The translations under genes were made by a program, and so were the position numbers. Positions 42,202-50,469 of a stretch of DNA of 64,000 bases are shown piece after piece. Positions within the stretch are counted from its first letter, which is position 1, and every line of letters starts with the position of its first letter. This DNA comes from Streptomyces ambofaciens ATCC 23877 (lineage in GTDB: Bacteria > Actinomycetota > Actinomycetes > Streptomycetales > Streptomycetaceae): positions 4,513,001 to 4,577,000 of the forward strand of contig NZ_CP012382.1 in assembly GCF_001267885.1 (NCBI RefSeq), written 5' to 3'. The notes below the pieces were generated by a model. It worked only from the letters and a program-made list of their open reading frames with translations, ran no database searches and was not told where the DNA came from.

Positions 42202-42972
42202 GTGAGCGCTCTGTCCACGCTCGCCGTGGCGGGCAGCAACGGCACGGTGCTCAACGGCGCCCTGCTGGTGGCCCTGCCCGTCGCGCTGCTCGGCGGCCTC
42301 GTCTCCTTCTTCTCGCCCTGCGTCCTGCCGCTCGTCCCCGGCTACCTCTCCTACGTGACCGGCGTCACCGGCACCGACCTCGAAGAGGCCCGGCGCGGAC
42401 GGATGGCCGTCGGTGCCTCCCTCTTCGTCCTCGGCTTCACCGCCGTGTTCGTCTCCAGCGGCGCGCTGTTCGGCTACTTCGGCCAGACCCTCCAGGAGAA
42501 CCAGGGGGTCCTGAGCAAGGTGCTGGGCGTCTTCATGATCCTCATGGGCGTCTTCTTCATGGGCCTGATGCCCTGGCTCACCCAGCGCGAGTTCCGCTTC
42601 CACCGCAAGCCCGTCAGCGGCCTGGTCGGCGCCCCCCTCCTCGGCGCCCTGTTCGGCATCGGCTGGACGCCCTGCATCGGTCCGACCCTCTCCTCGGTGT
42701 TGATGCTTTCCTCCCAGCAGGGCACCGCCGGGCGCGGCGCCATACTGACCGTCGCGTACTGCGTCGGCCTGGGCGTGCCCTTCGTGCTCGCCGCGGTCGC
42801 CTTCCGCAAGGCGCTCGGCGCCTTCGGCTGGATCAAGCGCCACTACGTGTGGGTGATGCGGGTCGGCGGCGTCATGATGATCGCGACCGGCCTGCTGCTG
42901 CTCACCGGCGTGTGGGACAGCATCGTGCAGGACATGCAGACCTGGTCCAACGGCTTCACTGTAGGGATCTGA
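42202..42972 (+). CDS. ccdA: Cytochrome c biogenesis protein CcdA
   Basis: 256 residues, six-helix DsbD/CcdA membrane protein that passes electrons from cytoplasmic thioredoxin to ResA. The two membrane Cys are in FFSPCVLPLVPGY (about 35) and GWTPCIGPTL (about 156), each followed by Pro as expected. Starts with GTG one base after the resA stop. Followed directly by resB. Confidence 0.96.
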   Translation: MSALSTLAVAGSNGTVLNGALLVALPVALLGGLVSFFSPCVLPLVPGYLSYVTGVTGTDLEEARRGRMAVGASLFVLGFTAVFVSSGALFGYFGQTLQENQGVLSKVLGVFMILMGVFFMGLMPWLTQREFRFHRKPVSGLVGAPLLGALFGIGWTPCIGPTLSSVLMLSSQQGTAGRGAILTVAYCVGLGVPFVLAAVAFRKALGAFGWIKRHYVWVMRVGGVMMIATGLLLLTGVWDSIVQDMQTWSNGFTVGI

Positions 42973-42975
42973 CCG

Positions 42976-44697
42976 ATGAGCGACACCACCACGGGCACGA
43001 CCCCGACGGCCGCCGAGGACCAGGACCTCGGCGCCGCCGGTTCCCAGCTCTCCACCGCCCCCCGGGAGGAGGCCCCGAACCTCCCCTCCCTCGGCCTGGT
43101 CGGCTGGGTCCGCTGGTTCTGGCGGCAGCTCACCTCGATGCGGGTGGCGCTGCTGCTGCTCCTGCTGCTGTCGCTGGGCGCGATCCCCGGCTCGCTGATC
43201 CCGCAGAGCGGCGTCGACGAGATGAAGGTCGCCGAGTTCCGCGACCGGCACGACGTCCTCGGGCCGCTCTACGACAAGCTCGGCCTCTTCCACGTCTACA
43301 GCTCGGTGTGGTTCTCCGCGATCTACATCCTGCTGTTCGTCTCCCTCATCGGCTGCATCGTCCCGCGCACCTGGCAGTTCGTCGGCCAGCTCCGCAGCCG
43401 GCCGCCCGGCGCGCCCCGGCGCCTGGACCGGCTGCCCGCGTACACCACCTGGCGCACCGGTGCCGAGCCCGAGCAGGTCCGCGCGGCCGCGCTCCAGCTG
43501 CTGGGCGGGCGCCGCTTCCGCGCCCACACGGTCGGCGACGCCGTCGCCGCCGAGAAGGGCTACGTGCGCGAGGCCGGCAACCTGCTCTTCCACATCGCGC
43601 TGATCGTGATGCTGATCGCCTTCGGCTGGGGCCAGCTGTTCAAGTACGAGGGCAACAAGCTGATCCTGGAGGGCGACGGCTTCTCCAACACGCTCACCCA
43701 GTACGACGACTTCAAGTCCGGCAACCTCTTCGACCCGGACCACGACCTGACCCCCTTCAGCTTCAGCCTGAAGGACTTCCACGGCACCTACGAGGCGAGC
43801 GGCCCCAACCGCGGCACCCCGCGCGTCTACGAGGCCGAGGTCAGCTACAGCGAAGGCGCCTACGGCAAGGAGCGGACGACCACCATCAAGGTCAACGAGC
43901 CGCTGGAGATCGACGGCTCGAAGGTCTACCTCACCGCCCACGGCTACGCGCCCATCGTCACCATCAAGGACGCCAAGGGCAACGTCGTCATGGACCACGA
44001 GGCGACCGCGCTGCTGCCGCTGGACTCCAACGTCACCTCCTCCGGCGCCGTCATGGTCCGGGACGGCTACCGCAACGCCGAGGGGAAGAAGGAGCAGCTC
44101 GGCTTCAACGCCTTCTTCCTGCCGACCTACGGCGGCGAGGGCAGCACGATGCTGTCGACCTTCCCCGCGCTGATCAACCCGATGCTGGCGCTCTCCGCCT
44201 ACCACGGCGACCTCGGGGTGGACGCGGGCTTCGCCAAGAGCATCTACCAGCTCGACAAGACCAACCTGGAGGAGTTCAAGGACTCCGACGGCAAGCTGTT
44301 CAAGAAGCAGCTCAAGGTCGGCGACACCATGACCCTCCCGAACGGCGCCGGCACGGTCACCTTCGACGGCGTCCAGGAATGGGCCAACTTCCAGGTCACC
44401 GAGCAGCCCGCCAGCGGCTGGGCGCTCGCCGGTTCCGTCGCCGCGATCCTCGGCCTCGCCGGCTCCCTGTTCATCCAGCGCCGCCGCGTCTGGGTGCGGG
44501 CCGTCCAGGGCCCCGACGGGGTGACCGTCGTGGAGATGGCCGGCCTCGGGCGCAGCGAGTCCGCGAAGGTCCCCGAGGAGCTCGGCGACCTCGCCGCGGC
44601 CCTGTACGAGCGGGCGCCCGACGCGCCGAAGAACGACGACGACACCCCCGATTCCCCCGACACCCACGTCGTACCTGCCGAAGGGGCTGAGAAGTGA
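42976..44697 (+). CDS. resB: Cytochrome c biogenesis protein ResB/Ccs1
   Basis: 573 residues. N-terminal acidic cytoplasmic stretch, then helices at about 55-75 (MRVALLLLLLLSLGAIPGSLIPQ), 108-128 (FSAIYILLFVSLIGCIVPR) and 198-214; a large external domain (about 215-485); and a final helix GWALAGSVAAILGLAGSLFIQRR. With CcsB it forms the System II haem exporter/cytochrome c synthase. Overlaps the ccsB start by GTGA. Confidence 0.95.
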   Translation: MSDTTTGTTPTAAEDQDLGAAGSQLSTAPREEAPNLPSLGLVGWVRWFWRQLTSMRVALLLLLLLSLGAIPGSLIPQSGVDEMKVAEFRDRHDVLGPLYDKLGLFHVYSSVWFSAIYILLFVSLIGCIVPRTWQFVGQLRSRPPGAPRRLDRLPAYTTWRTGAEPEQVRAAALQLLGGRRFRAHTVGDAVAAEKGYVREAGNLLFHIALIVMLIAFGWGQLFKYEGNKLILEGDGFSNTLTQYDDFKSGNLFDPDHDLTPFSFSLKDFHGTYEASGPNRGTPRVYEAEVSYSEGAYGKERTTTIKVNEPLEIDGSKVYLTAHGYAPIVTIKDAKGNVVMDHEATALLPLDSNVTSSGAVMVRDGYRNAEGKKEQLGFNAFFLPTYGGEGSTMLSTFPALINPMLALSAYHGDLGVDAGFAKSIYQLDKTNLEEFKDSDGKLFKKQLKVGDTMTLPNGAGTVTFDGVQEWANFQVTEQPASGWALAGSVAAILGLAGSLFIQRRRVWVRAVQGPDGVTVVEMAGLGRSESAKVPEELGDLAAALYERAPDAPKNDDDTPDSPDTHVVPAEGAEK

Positions 44698-45827
44698 CTC
44701 TCGCCGCCGCAACCGATCTGGCCGCCGCGACCAACGAGAACCTCGCGAACATCAGCAACACGCTGATCTACTCCGCGATGGCGGTCTACACCCTGGCGTT
44801 CTTCGCCTACATCGCCGAGTGGCTCTTCGGCAGCCGCAGCAAGGTGGGACGCACCGCCGCCGCGCTCACCGCGACGGGCGAGACCAAGGCGAGGACCGGC
44901 CCGGCGGTCACCGTGCAGAAGGCCGGCGGCACCGCCGTACTGGAGCGGCCGCAGGTCGTCGTGCGCTCGGCGACCGGCTCCCGCGACGTCCCCGACGGCC
45001 CGGGGGCGCACGGTGGCACCGTGCAGGGCGACCTGTACGGACGGATCGCCATCTCCCTCACCGCGCTCGCCTTCGTCATCGAGTTCGGCGGCGTGCTCGC
45101 CCGCGCCCTGTCGGTGAAGCGGGCGCCGTGGGGCAACATGTACGAGTTCAACATCACGTTCACGACGGTCGCCGTCGGCGTGTACCTGGCGCTGCTCGTC
45201 CTGAAGAAGAACGTCCGCTGGCTCGGCCTCCCCCTGACCACCACGGTCCTGCTCGACCTCGGCCTCGCCGTCACGGTCCTGTACACCGCCAGCGACCAGC
45301 TCGTCCCCGCGCTCCACTCGTACTGGCTGTACATCCACGTCTCCACCGCGATCTTCTGCGGAGCGGTGTTCTACGTCGGCGCGGTCGCCACGATCATGTA
45401 CCTCTTCAAGGACAGCTTCGAGAGCAAGCTCGCCTCCGGCGGCACGCCCGGCCGGTTCGCCGCCTCGGTCCTGGACCGGCTGCCCGCCGCGGCCTCCCTC
45501 GACAAGTTCGCCTACCGCGTCAACGCCGCCGTCTTCCCGCTGTGGACGTTCACGATCATCGCGGGTGCGATCTGGGCGGGCGACGCGTGGGGCCGCTACT
45601 GGGGCTGGGACCCCAAGGAGGTCTGGTCCTTCATCACCTGGGTCGCCTACGCCGGCTACCTGCACGCCCGCGCCACCGCCGGCTGGAAGGGCCGCAAGGC
45701 CGCCTACCTGGCCCTGCTCGCCTTCGGCTGCTGGCTGTTCAACTACTACGGCGTCAACATCTTCGTCTCCGGCAAGCACTCCTACGCGGACGTGGGCCTG
45801 GGCGCGTTGCAGTCGGTGGGCTTCTGA
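44694..45827 (+). CDS. ccsB: Cytochrome c biogenesis protein CcsB (CcsA family)
   Basis: 377 residues with about eight helices. The tryptophan-rich haem-handling signature WAGDAWGRYWGWDPKEVWSFITW (about 302-324) identifies the family; external His residues flank it (ALHSYWLYIHVSTAIF, YLHARAT). The N-terminal helix is followed by a 60-residue linker. Partners with ResB to attach haem. GTG start overlaps resB stop. Confidence 0.96.
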   Translation: MTLAAATDLAAATNENLANISNTLIYSAMAVYTLAFFAYIAEWLFGSRSKVGRTAAALTATGETKARTGPAVTVQKAGGTAVLERPQVVVRSATGSRDVPDGPGAHGGTVQGDLYGRIAISLTALAFVIEFGGVLARALSVKRAPWGNMYEFNITFTTVAVGVYLALLVLKKNVRWLGLPLTTTVLLDLGLAVTVLYTASDQLVPALHSYWLYIHVSTAIFCGAVFYVGAVATIMYLFKDSFESKLASGGTPGRFAASVLDRLPAAASLDKFAYRVNAAVFPLWTFTIIAGAIWAGDAWGRYWGWDPKEVWSFITWVAYAGYLHARATAGWKGRKAAYLALLAFGCWLFNYYGVNIFVSGKHSYADVGLGALQSVGF

Positions 45828-45839
45828 GTCCTCCCCGGT

Positions 45840-45881
45840 GAAGGCCGGTTCCGGTGACCGAGGTCACGGGGACCGGCCTTC
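45840..45881. terminator. Hairpin between ccsB and condensation-domain genes
   Basis: Arms GAAGGCCGGT/ACCGGCCTTC (10 bp) enclose a second palindrome GTGACC-GA-GGTCAC. It lies between convergent genes. Confidence 0.65.
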
Positions 45882-45915
45882 GTCGTGCGGACGGCCACGG
45901 CGAGGAGTCCCGCTC

Positions 45916-47316
45916 CTAGGGGCGGGCGCGCGCCACGCCGGTGATGATGTCCCGCAGCCGTTCCACGTACAGGCTCAGGTTCTTGTGCGCGACGTCGGTG
46001 TCCGGGTGGCGGGCGGCGAACCACAGGCCCTCCGGGAGGCGGGTGACCCAGGCGCACACCTGGTCGCCGTAGGAGACGCGCAGCAGGGCGTACGCCGAGA
46101 GGTCCGGCCAGTGGCCGGCGCCGGGGACGCCGCGGGCGTCGACGTAGGACACGATCGAGTACAGGTCCGGTGACACCGGGCGGAAGTCGGTGCCGAGCAG
46201 GCGCAGCACCCGGTCGATGGGCATGCGGGACATCCGCCGGTTGGCCTGGAGCTCGGCCCGCACGGTCCGCAGGGCGGTGGGGAAGTCGTGGGCCCGGGCC
46301 GCCGGGACCTCGATGGGAGCGCCGCCGACGTACCAGCCCACGGACTCCGACCACTGGGACCGGGACCTGGTGTGGAACGGCACGACCGTGCGGTACACCG
46401 GCTCACCGCCGATCTCGTGGACGGCGAGCGCGGTGGCGGCCAGGACGCCGGCCAGGCTGCCTCCGTGGCGTCGGCAGTACGCCTCGAAGGCGGCGGCGTC
46501 GGCCGCGTCCACCAGCGGCTCGCGCAACAGCCGCTGTTCGGGCAGCGGGCCGCCCGGCTCCAGGCCGAGGTCGACCGGGAAGGAGGGCAGCCGCCCGTCG
46601 CACCGCCGGATGAACTCCCGCCAGCGGGCGACGATGTCGTGGTCGCCGTCGATCCGGTCGGCCTCCGCGCGCTCCGCCTCGCAGAAGTCGACGTAGCTGC
46701 CGACCGGCGGCTCCTCCAGGGTGCGGCCCTCGACGCCGGCCCGGTACAGCTCGTGCACCTCGGCGGGGATGCGGTAGAGGGAGTAGGCGTCGACGTTGCT
46801 GTGGTCGAAGGCCATGTAGACGCTGACGCCGTCGTCCCGGACGACCGCCGTGTAGATGAGGTTGGGCCAGCGCAGCGCGTCCGCGACGCCGTCGAAGCGT
46901 GCCTGGAGGTGGCGGGCCAGGTCCGTCGCGTCCGGGAAGTCCCCGACGTCCTCACGGCGCAGGGCCACCGCGTCCGCGTCGAGCGTGAACCGGCGCATGG
47001 TGTCGTCGGCCCCTCCGCTGAAGCGGAAACCGCTGCGCAGCGTCTCGTGGCGCAGGGTCCAGGCGCGCAGCGCCTCCTGGAGCACGTCCAGGTCGACCGG
47101 GCCGGGGAGGTCGAAGGCCGTGCCGAGCCAGGTCGGCACGAACAGGCCGTCGTCGCGGAGCGAGCGCGCCGTGCGGATGTGCGACTCCTGGATGTACGCC
47201 GGTGGCCGCGCGTCCTCGGGCAGGGCCGCCGCGACCTCGACGGTCGCCGGACTGAGCGTCCACTCGACGAGGTGCCCGGGCCGGATCTCGCAGCGGTGGA
47301 TGTCGGTCAGTCGCAC
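45916..47316 (-). CDS. Stand-alone condensation-domain protein
   Basis: 466 residues from GTG at 47316 with GGAG eight nt upstream. The fold is the two-lobed NRPS condensation/acyltransferase superfamily: LDVLQEALRAWTLRHETLRSGF near the N-terminus and a core motif AFDHSNVDAYS in place of HHxxxDG (His172 and Asp176 kept; first His is Asp, Gly is Ala), then VPFHTRSRSQWSESVGWYVGGAPIEVP. There is no carrier or adenylation domain in the gene or nearby. It might transfer an acyl group from a trans carrier, like PapA/WES enzymes. A tandem-MerR regulator gene is upstream on the same strand. Confidence 0.85.
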   Translation of the reverse strand: MRLTDIHRCEIRPGHLVEWTLSPATVEVAAALPEDARPPAYIQESHIRTARSLRDDGLFVPTWLGTAFDLPGPVDLDVLQEALRAWTLRHETLRSGFRFSGGADDTMRRFTLDADAVALRREDVGDFPDATDLARHLQARFDGVADALRWPNLIYTAVVRDDGVSVYMAFDHSNVDAYSLYRIPAEVHELYRAGVEGRTLEEPPVGSYVDFCEAERAEADRIDGDHDIVARWREFIRRCDGRLPSFPVDLGLEPGGPLPEQRLLREPLVDAADAAAFEAYCRRHGGSLAGVLAATALAVHEIGGEPVYRTVVPFHTRSRSQWSESVGWYVGGAPIEVPAARAHDFPTALRTVRAELQANRRMSRMPIDRVLRLLGTDFRPVSPDLYSIVSYVDARGVPGAGHWPDLSAYALLRVSYGDQVCAWVTRLPEGLWFAARHPDTDVAHKNLSLYVERLRDIITGVARARP

Positions 47317-47445
47317 GAGGGGTCTCCGTTCGCAGATGTAACAGACCCGACCAAGGGAATGCCGTGGGCGCGACCGTGTACCCCGAGTGTCGGCACTCTT
47401 CAACGAAACGGATGGCCCCTCGAACGGCGGTACGGTCGCCGCCGT

Positions 47446-48162
47446 TCACTCCGCCCGGTCGTACCCGAGGTAGGCGTCGAGGGCTCCCGCGCCCGCCAGC
47501 ATCGCCCGGGTCCGCGCGGTGAGGGCCCGCCCCCGTGCCCCGAGCGCGGCCCGCAGCGCCTCGCTGCTGCCCTCGCGCCGCAGGCCGTCCAGGACGGGGC
47601 GGATCTGCTCGAACAGGTGGTGGGCGCCGCGCAGGGTGTGGACGAGCCGGGCGTCCCGGACGTCGGCGGGGTCGAACACCCGGTACCCGGTGCCGCGTTC
47701 ACGCCGGGGCGTGAGCAGACCCGCCGCCTCCCACACCCGCAGCGCGGACGTCCGTACGCCGATCAGCGCGGCCACCTCGCCGATGCGCAGTCCGCCGGAG
47801 CGGGGCGGCGGTCCGGGCTCCTCGCGGGCCAGTTCCTCCAGTGCCGCGCTCGCGGCCCGCAGGGAGACCCGCTCCGCGTGCAGGGCCGCGTGTGCGCCGT
47901 CGACGAGCGCGAGCGCGCCCGGTACGTCGCCCTCGTGCACGGTCCGCATGATCCGCGTCGCCGCCACCGGCCCGTACCCCTTCTGCAGCGTCCGGTACGT
48001 CAGGAGCGCCTGCCGGTGCCGTTCGCCGAAGACGCGGTAGCCGGACTCGGTCCGGTCCGCCGGGGGAAGGACGCCGGCGTCCTCGTAGTTGCGGATCTGC
48101 TGCGTCGAGAGGCCGGCCTGGCGAGCCAGGTCGACGGTGCGCAGCCGGCGGTCGTTGGTCAT
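47446..48162 (-). CDS. Tandem MerR regulator (TioE-like)
   Basis: 238 residues with two MerR-type helix-turn-helix units: LRTVDLARQAGLSTQQIRNYEDAGVLPP...GYRVF (about 7-50) and LRIGEVAALIGVRTSALRVWEAAGLLTP...GYRVF (about 124-172). Each is followed by a helical segment; no Cys cluster for metals is present. Two DNA-binding heads on one chain are unusual for MerR and match the TioE family named from the thiocoraline cluster. Its condensation-domain neighbour, 130 bp downstream, is its likely target, as thiocoraline is an NRPS product; that link is inference. Confidence 0.88.
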   Translation of the reverse strand: MTNDRRLRTVDLARQAGLSTQQIRNYEDAGVLPPADRTESGYRVFGERHRQALLTYRTLQKGYGPVAATRIMRTVHEGDVPGALALVDGAHAALHAERVSLRAASAALEELAREEPGPPPRSGGLRIGEVAALIGVRTSALRVWEAAGLLTPRRERGTGYRVFDPADVRDARLVHTLRGAHHLFEQIRPVLDGLRREGSSEALRAALGARGRALTARTRAMLAGAGALDAYLGYDRAE

Positions 48163-48276
48163 CGACGAGAAGGGTAGGCCCGGGCGGAGACTGGTGATTC
48201 ACGCGATGCGGGAAGCGGGGGCGGGCCCCGACACTGCGGGGACCTTGCCACCACCCACTCCCGCACGGAGGTGCCG

Positions 48277-49899
48277 ATGTCCGGCCCGCTCACGAGACGT
48301 ACGCCGAGAAACCACTCCGTATTGTCATGGCCGCGACGGTTAAGGGGGGCGCTGTCGGGCGTCATCCTGCTGTCGGCGGTCGCCCTGACCGCCGTCCCCA
48401 CCGCGCTCGCCACCCCCGCGGCCGCGGCCGACGCGCCGACCGTCACCACCCGCTACGGGCAGGTGCGCGGCGCGACGGGGGAGACCACCCACGACTACCT
48501 GGGCATCCCCTACGCCGCTCCGCCGGTCGGCGACCTGCGCTGGAAGCCGCCCGCGGCGCCCGAGCGCTGGACGGGCGTCCGTGACGCCACGGCCCCCGGC
48601 AACCCCTGCATGCAGGCGAACTCGTCGACCCCCTGGGGCGATCTGGCCGGGCCCGGCACCCCGAGCGAGGACTGCCTCTACCTCAACGTGCACACGCCCA
48701 CCGCGCGTTCCGTGACGAAGCGGCCGGTGATGGTCTGGATCCACGGCGGCGGCTTCACCATCGGCTCCGGCGCCTTCTACGACGGCGGAAACCTGGCCAC
48801 CCGGGGCGACACGGTCGTCGTCACCCTCAACTACCGCCTCGGCGCCTTCGGTTACCTCGCCCACGAGGGTCTGGCCGGGGAGTCGCCGGAGGGCATTTCG
48901 GGCAACTACGGCCTGCTCGACCAGCAGGCGGCCCTGCGCTGGGTGCGGCAGAACATCGCGGCCTTCGGCGGCGACCCCGGCAACGTCACGGTCTTCGGCG
49001 AGTCGGCGGGCGGCGGCAGCGTCTGCCAGCACCTCGTCTCGCCCCGCGCCGCCGGACTCTTCGACCGCGCCATCGCCCAGTCGGGCTGCGGCTTCCCCCT
49101 GCCCACCCAGGAGTCGCAGCAGCGCACGGGCGCCTCCTGGGCCGGCTCCGTGGGCTGCGCCGACGTGGCCTGCCTGCGCGCCAAGCCCGCCGGCGAGCTG
49201 CTCACGGCCTCGACGGCCCCCACCGCCCGCTGGGTCCCCAACGTCGACGGCCGGGTCCTGCCGCTCCAGATCGCGGAAGCGCTGGAGAGCGGCCGCTTCC
49301 ACCGCGTCCCCGTCCTCCAGGGGACCACGGCCGACGAGGGCCGCCTCACCGTGGCGACCACCTACGACCTGGCGGGCCGGCCCCTCACCGCGGCCGGATA
49401 CCCGGTCGCCGTCCGCGCCCTCTACGGCGACCGCGCCGACGCGGTCCTCGCCCGCTACCCGCTGTCCGACCACGGCACCCCCGCCGAGGCCCTGGGCGCG
49501 GTGTTCACCGACTCCCAGTTCGCCTGTCTCCAGTCCCGCACGGCCCGGCTGATGGCCGGCCACACCCGGTCCTACCAGTACGAGTTCGCCGACCGGCACT
49601 CCATGGACCACCTGAACCTGCCGGTCAGTTTCCCGCTCGGCGCCCCGCACGGATCGGAGATCCGGTACGTCTTCGGCGGCGTCTCGGGCACCCCCGCCCA
49701 GAACGCCCTGGCGGCGAAGATGCTCGGCTACTGGACCAACTTCGCCCACACCGGCGTGCCGTACGCGGCGAACGCCCCGCGCTGGAACCAGTACCCGAAG
49801 GTGCAGGTGCTCGCCCCCGAGGCGATCACGGCGTCGACGACCTTCCCGCAGGACCACAAGTGCGACCTGTGGCTCCCGTCGGACCAGGCCCGCTCCTGA
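48277..49899 (+). CDS. Secreted type-B carboxylesterase/lipase
   Basis: 540 residues from ATG at 48277 (GGAGG five nt upstream; GTG at 48271 also open). Signal peptide to about residue 50 (LLSAVALTAVPTALATPAAAA). Esterase/lipase alpha/beta hydrolase: oxyanion WIHGGGF, nucleophile Ser243 in FGESAGGGS, acid in TTADEGR and His in GAPHGSEIRYVF. DCLYLNV is a family signature. Substrate unknown; 3' end overlaps the convergent DUF7848-like gene by about 74 bp. Confidence 0.92.
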   Translation: MSGPLTRRTPRNHSVLSWPRRLRGALSGVILLSAVALTAVPTALATPAAAADAPTVTTRYGQVRGATGETTHDYLGIPYAAPPVGDLRWKPPAAPERWTGVRDATAPGNPCMQANSSTPWGDLAGPGTPSEDCLYLNVHTPTARSVTKRPVMVWIHGGGFTIGSGAFYDGGNLATRGDTVVVTLNYRLGAFGYLAHEGLAGESPEGISGNYGLLDQQAALRWVRQNIAAFGGDPGNVTVFGESAGGGSVCQHLVSPRAAGLFDRAIAQSGCGFPLPTQESQQRTGASWAGSVGCADVACLRAKPAGELLTASTAPTARWVPNVDGRVLPLQIAEALESGRFHRVPVLQGTTADEGRLTVATTYDLAGRPLTAAGYPVAVRALYGDRADAVLARYPLSDHGTPAEALGAVFTDSQFACLQSRTARLMAGHTRSYQYEFADRHSMDHLNLPVSFPLGAPHGSEIRYVFGGVSGTPAQNALAAKMLGYWTNFAHTGVPYAANAPRWNQYPKVQVLAPEAITASTTFPQDHKCDLWLPSDQARS

Positions 49900-50362
49900 C
49901 CGGCTCCAGCACCGCGTAGTCCGTGAAGCAGCGCCGGTAGCGCAGGTGCCGGGTCTCCCGGGTGTGCCCGCGCTGCCACTCCTCCACCTCCTCCGGGCCC
50001 CCACGCGGCCCGGAGGAGGCGCCGCAGTCGGCCTCGTCCCCCGACACGCAGCGCGCCTCGTACTCCGGCCACGCGGACGGGTCCTGGACGACCGTGAACG
50101 GCACGTACCGGAAGACGCGGCGCGGCGCGTGCGCCTGCCGCTGGTGCCGGGCCAGCAGTACGTCGGCGTCGGTCTCCGCGCTGCCGTCCCCGACGGTCCT
50201 GGCGTGGGCGCGCAGGACGGCCAGCTGCGCGCAGAGGGCGCAGCCGGCCACCGGTTCGGGCGGCGGCGGCAACGCGACGAGCGCCCGCGCCGTCGACGCG
50301 TCGCTGAGCGAACGGTCGTTGACCGCCCGCACGGTGGCGCTCAGTCGTCCCTCGTGATCCAT
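49826..50362 (-). CDS. DUF7848-like hypothetical protein
   Basis: 178 residues from ATG at 50362. N-terminal helical part with a CALC Cys pair (AGCALCAQLAVLRAH); a domain from about 85 reads RYVPFTVVQDPSAWPEYEARCVSGDEADCG then EEWQRGHTRETRHLRYRRCFTDYAVLEP, the pattern (Cys-x8-Cys and a histidine-containing tail) of small streptomycete DUF7848 proteins that often neighbour XRE/DUF397 loci. Here it is divergent from the XRE gene at 50470. Its 3' end overlaps the esterase gene tail to tail, so the exact end is less certain. Confidence 0.7.
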   Translation of the reverse strand: MDHEGRLSATVRAVNDRSLSDASTARALVALPPPPEPVAGCALCAQLAVLRAHARTVGDGSAETDADVLLARHQRQAHAPRRVFRYVPFTVVQDPSAWPEYEARCVSGDEADCGASSGPRGGPEEVEEWQRGHTRETRHLRYRRCFTDYAVLEPVRSGPGPTGATGRTCGPAGRSSTP

Positions 50363-50469
50363 CGTGCAACCTCCGTGACTCTCGGTGTACCGAGGGTTGC
50401 TGAGGGGAGTCGTCCGGAGCAATGCTTGGCGCGTGACACTCGTGGACTGTCACGGAGGAGGTCCGCCGC

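Noticed and set aside
48163..48276. MerR-type spaced promoter
   Set aside because: Looked for an inverted repeat with 19-20 bp -35/-10 spacing between the regulator and esterase genes; none convincing.
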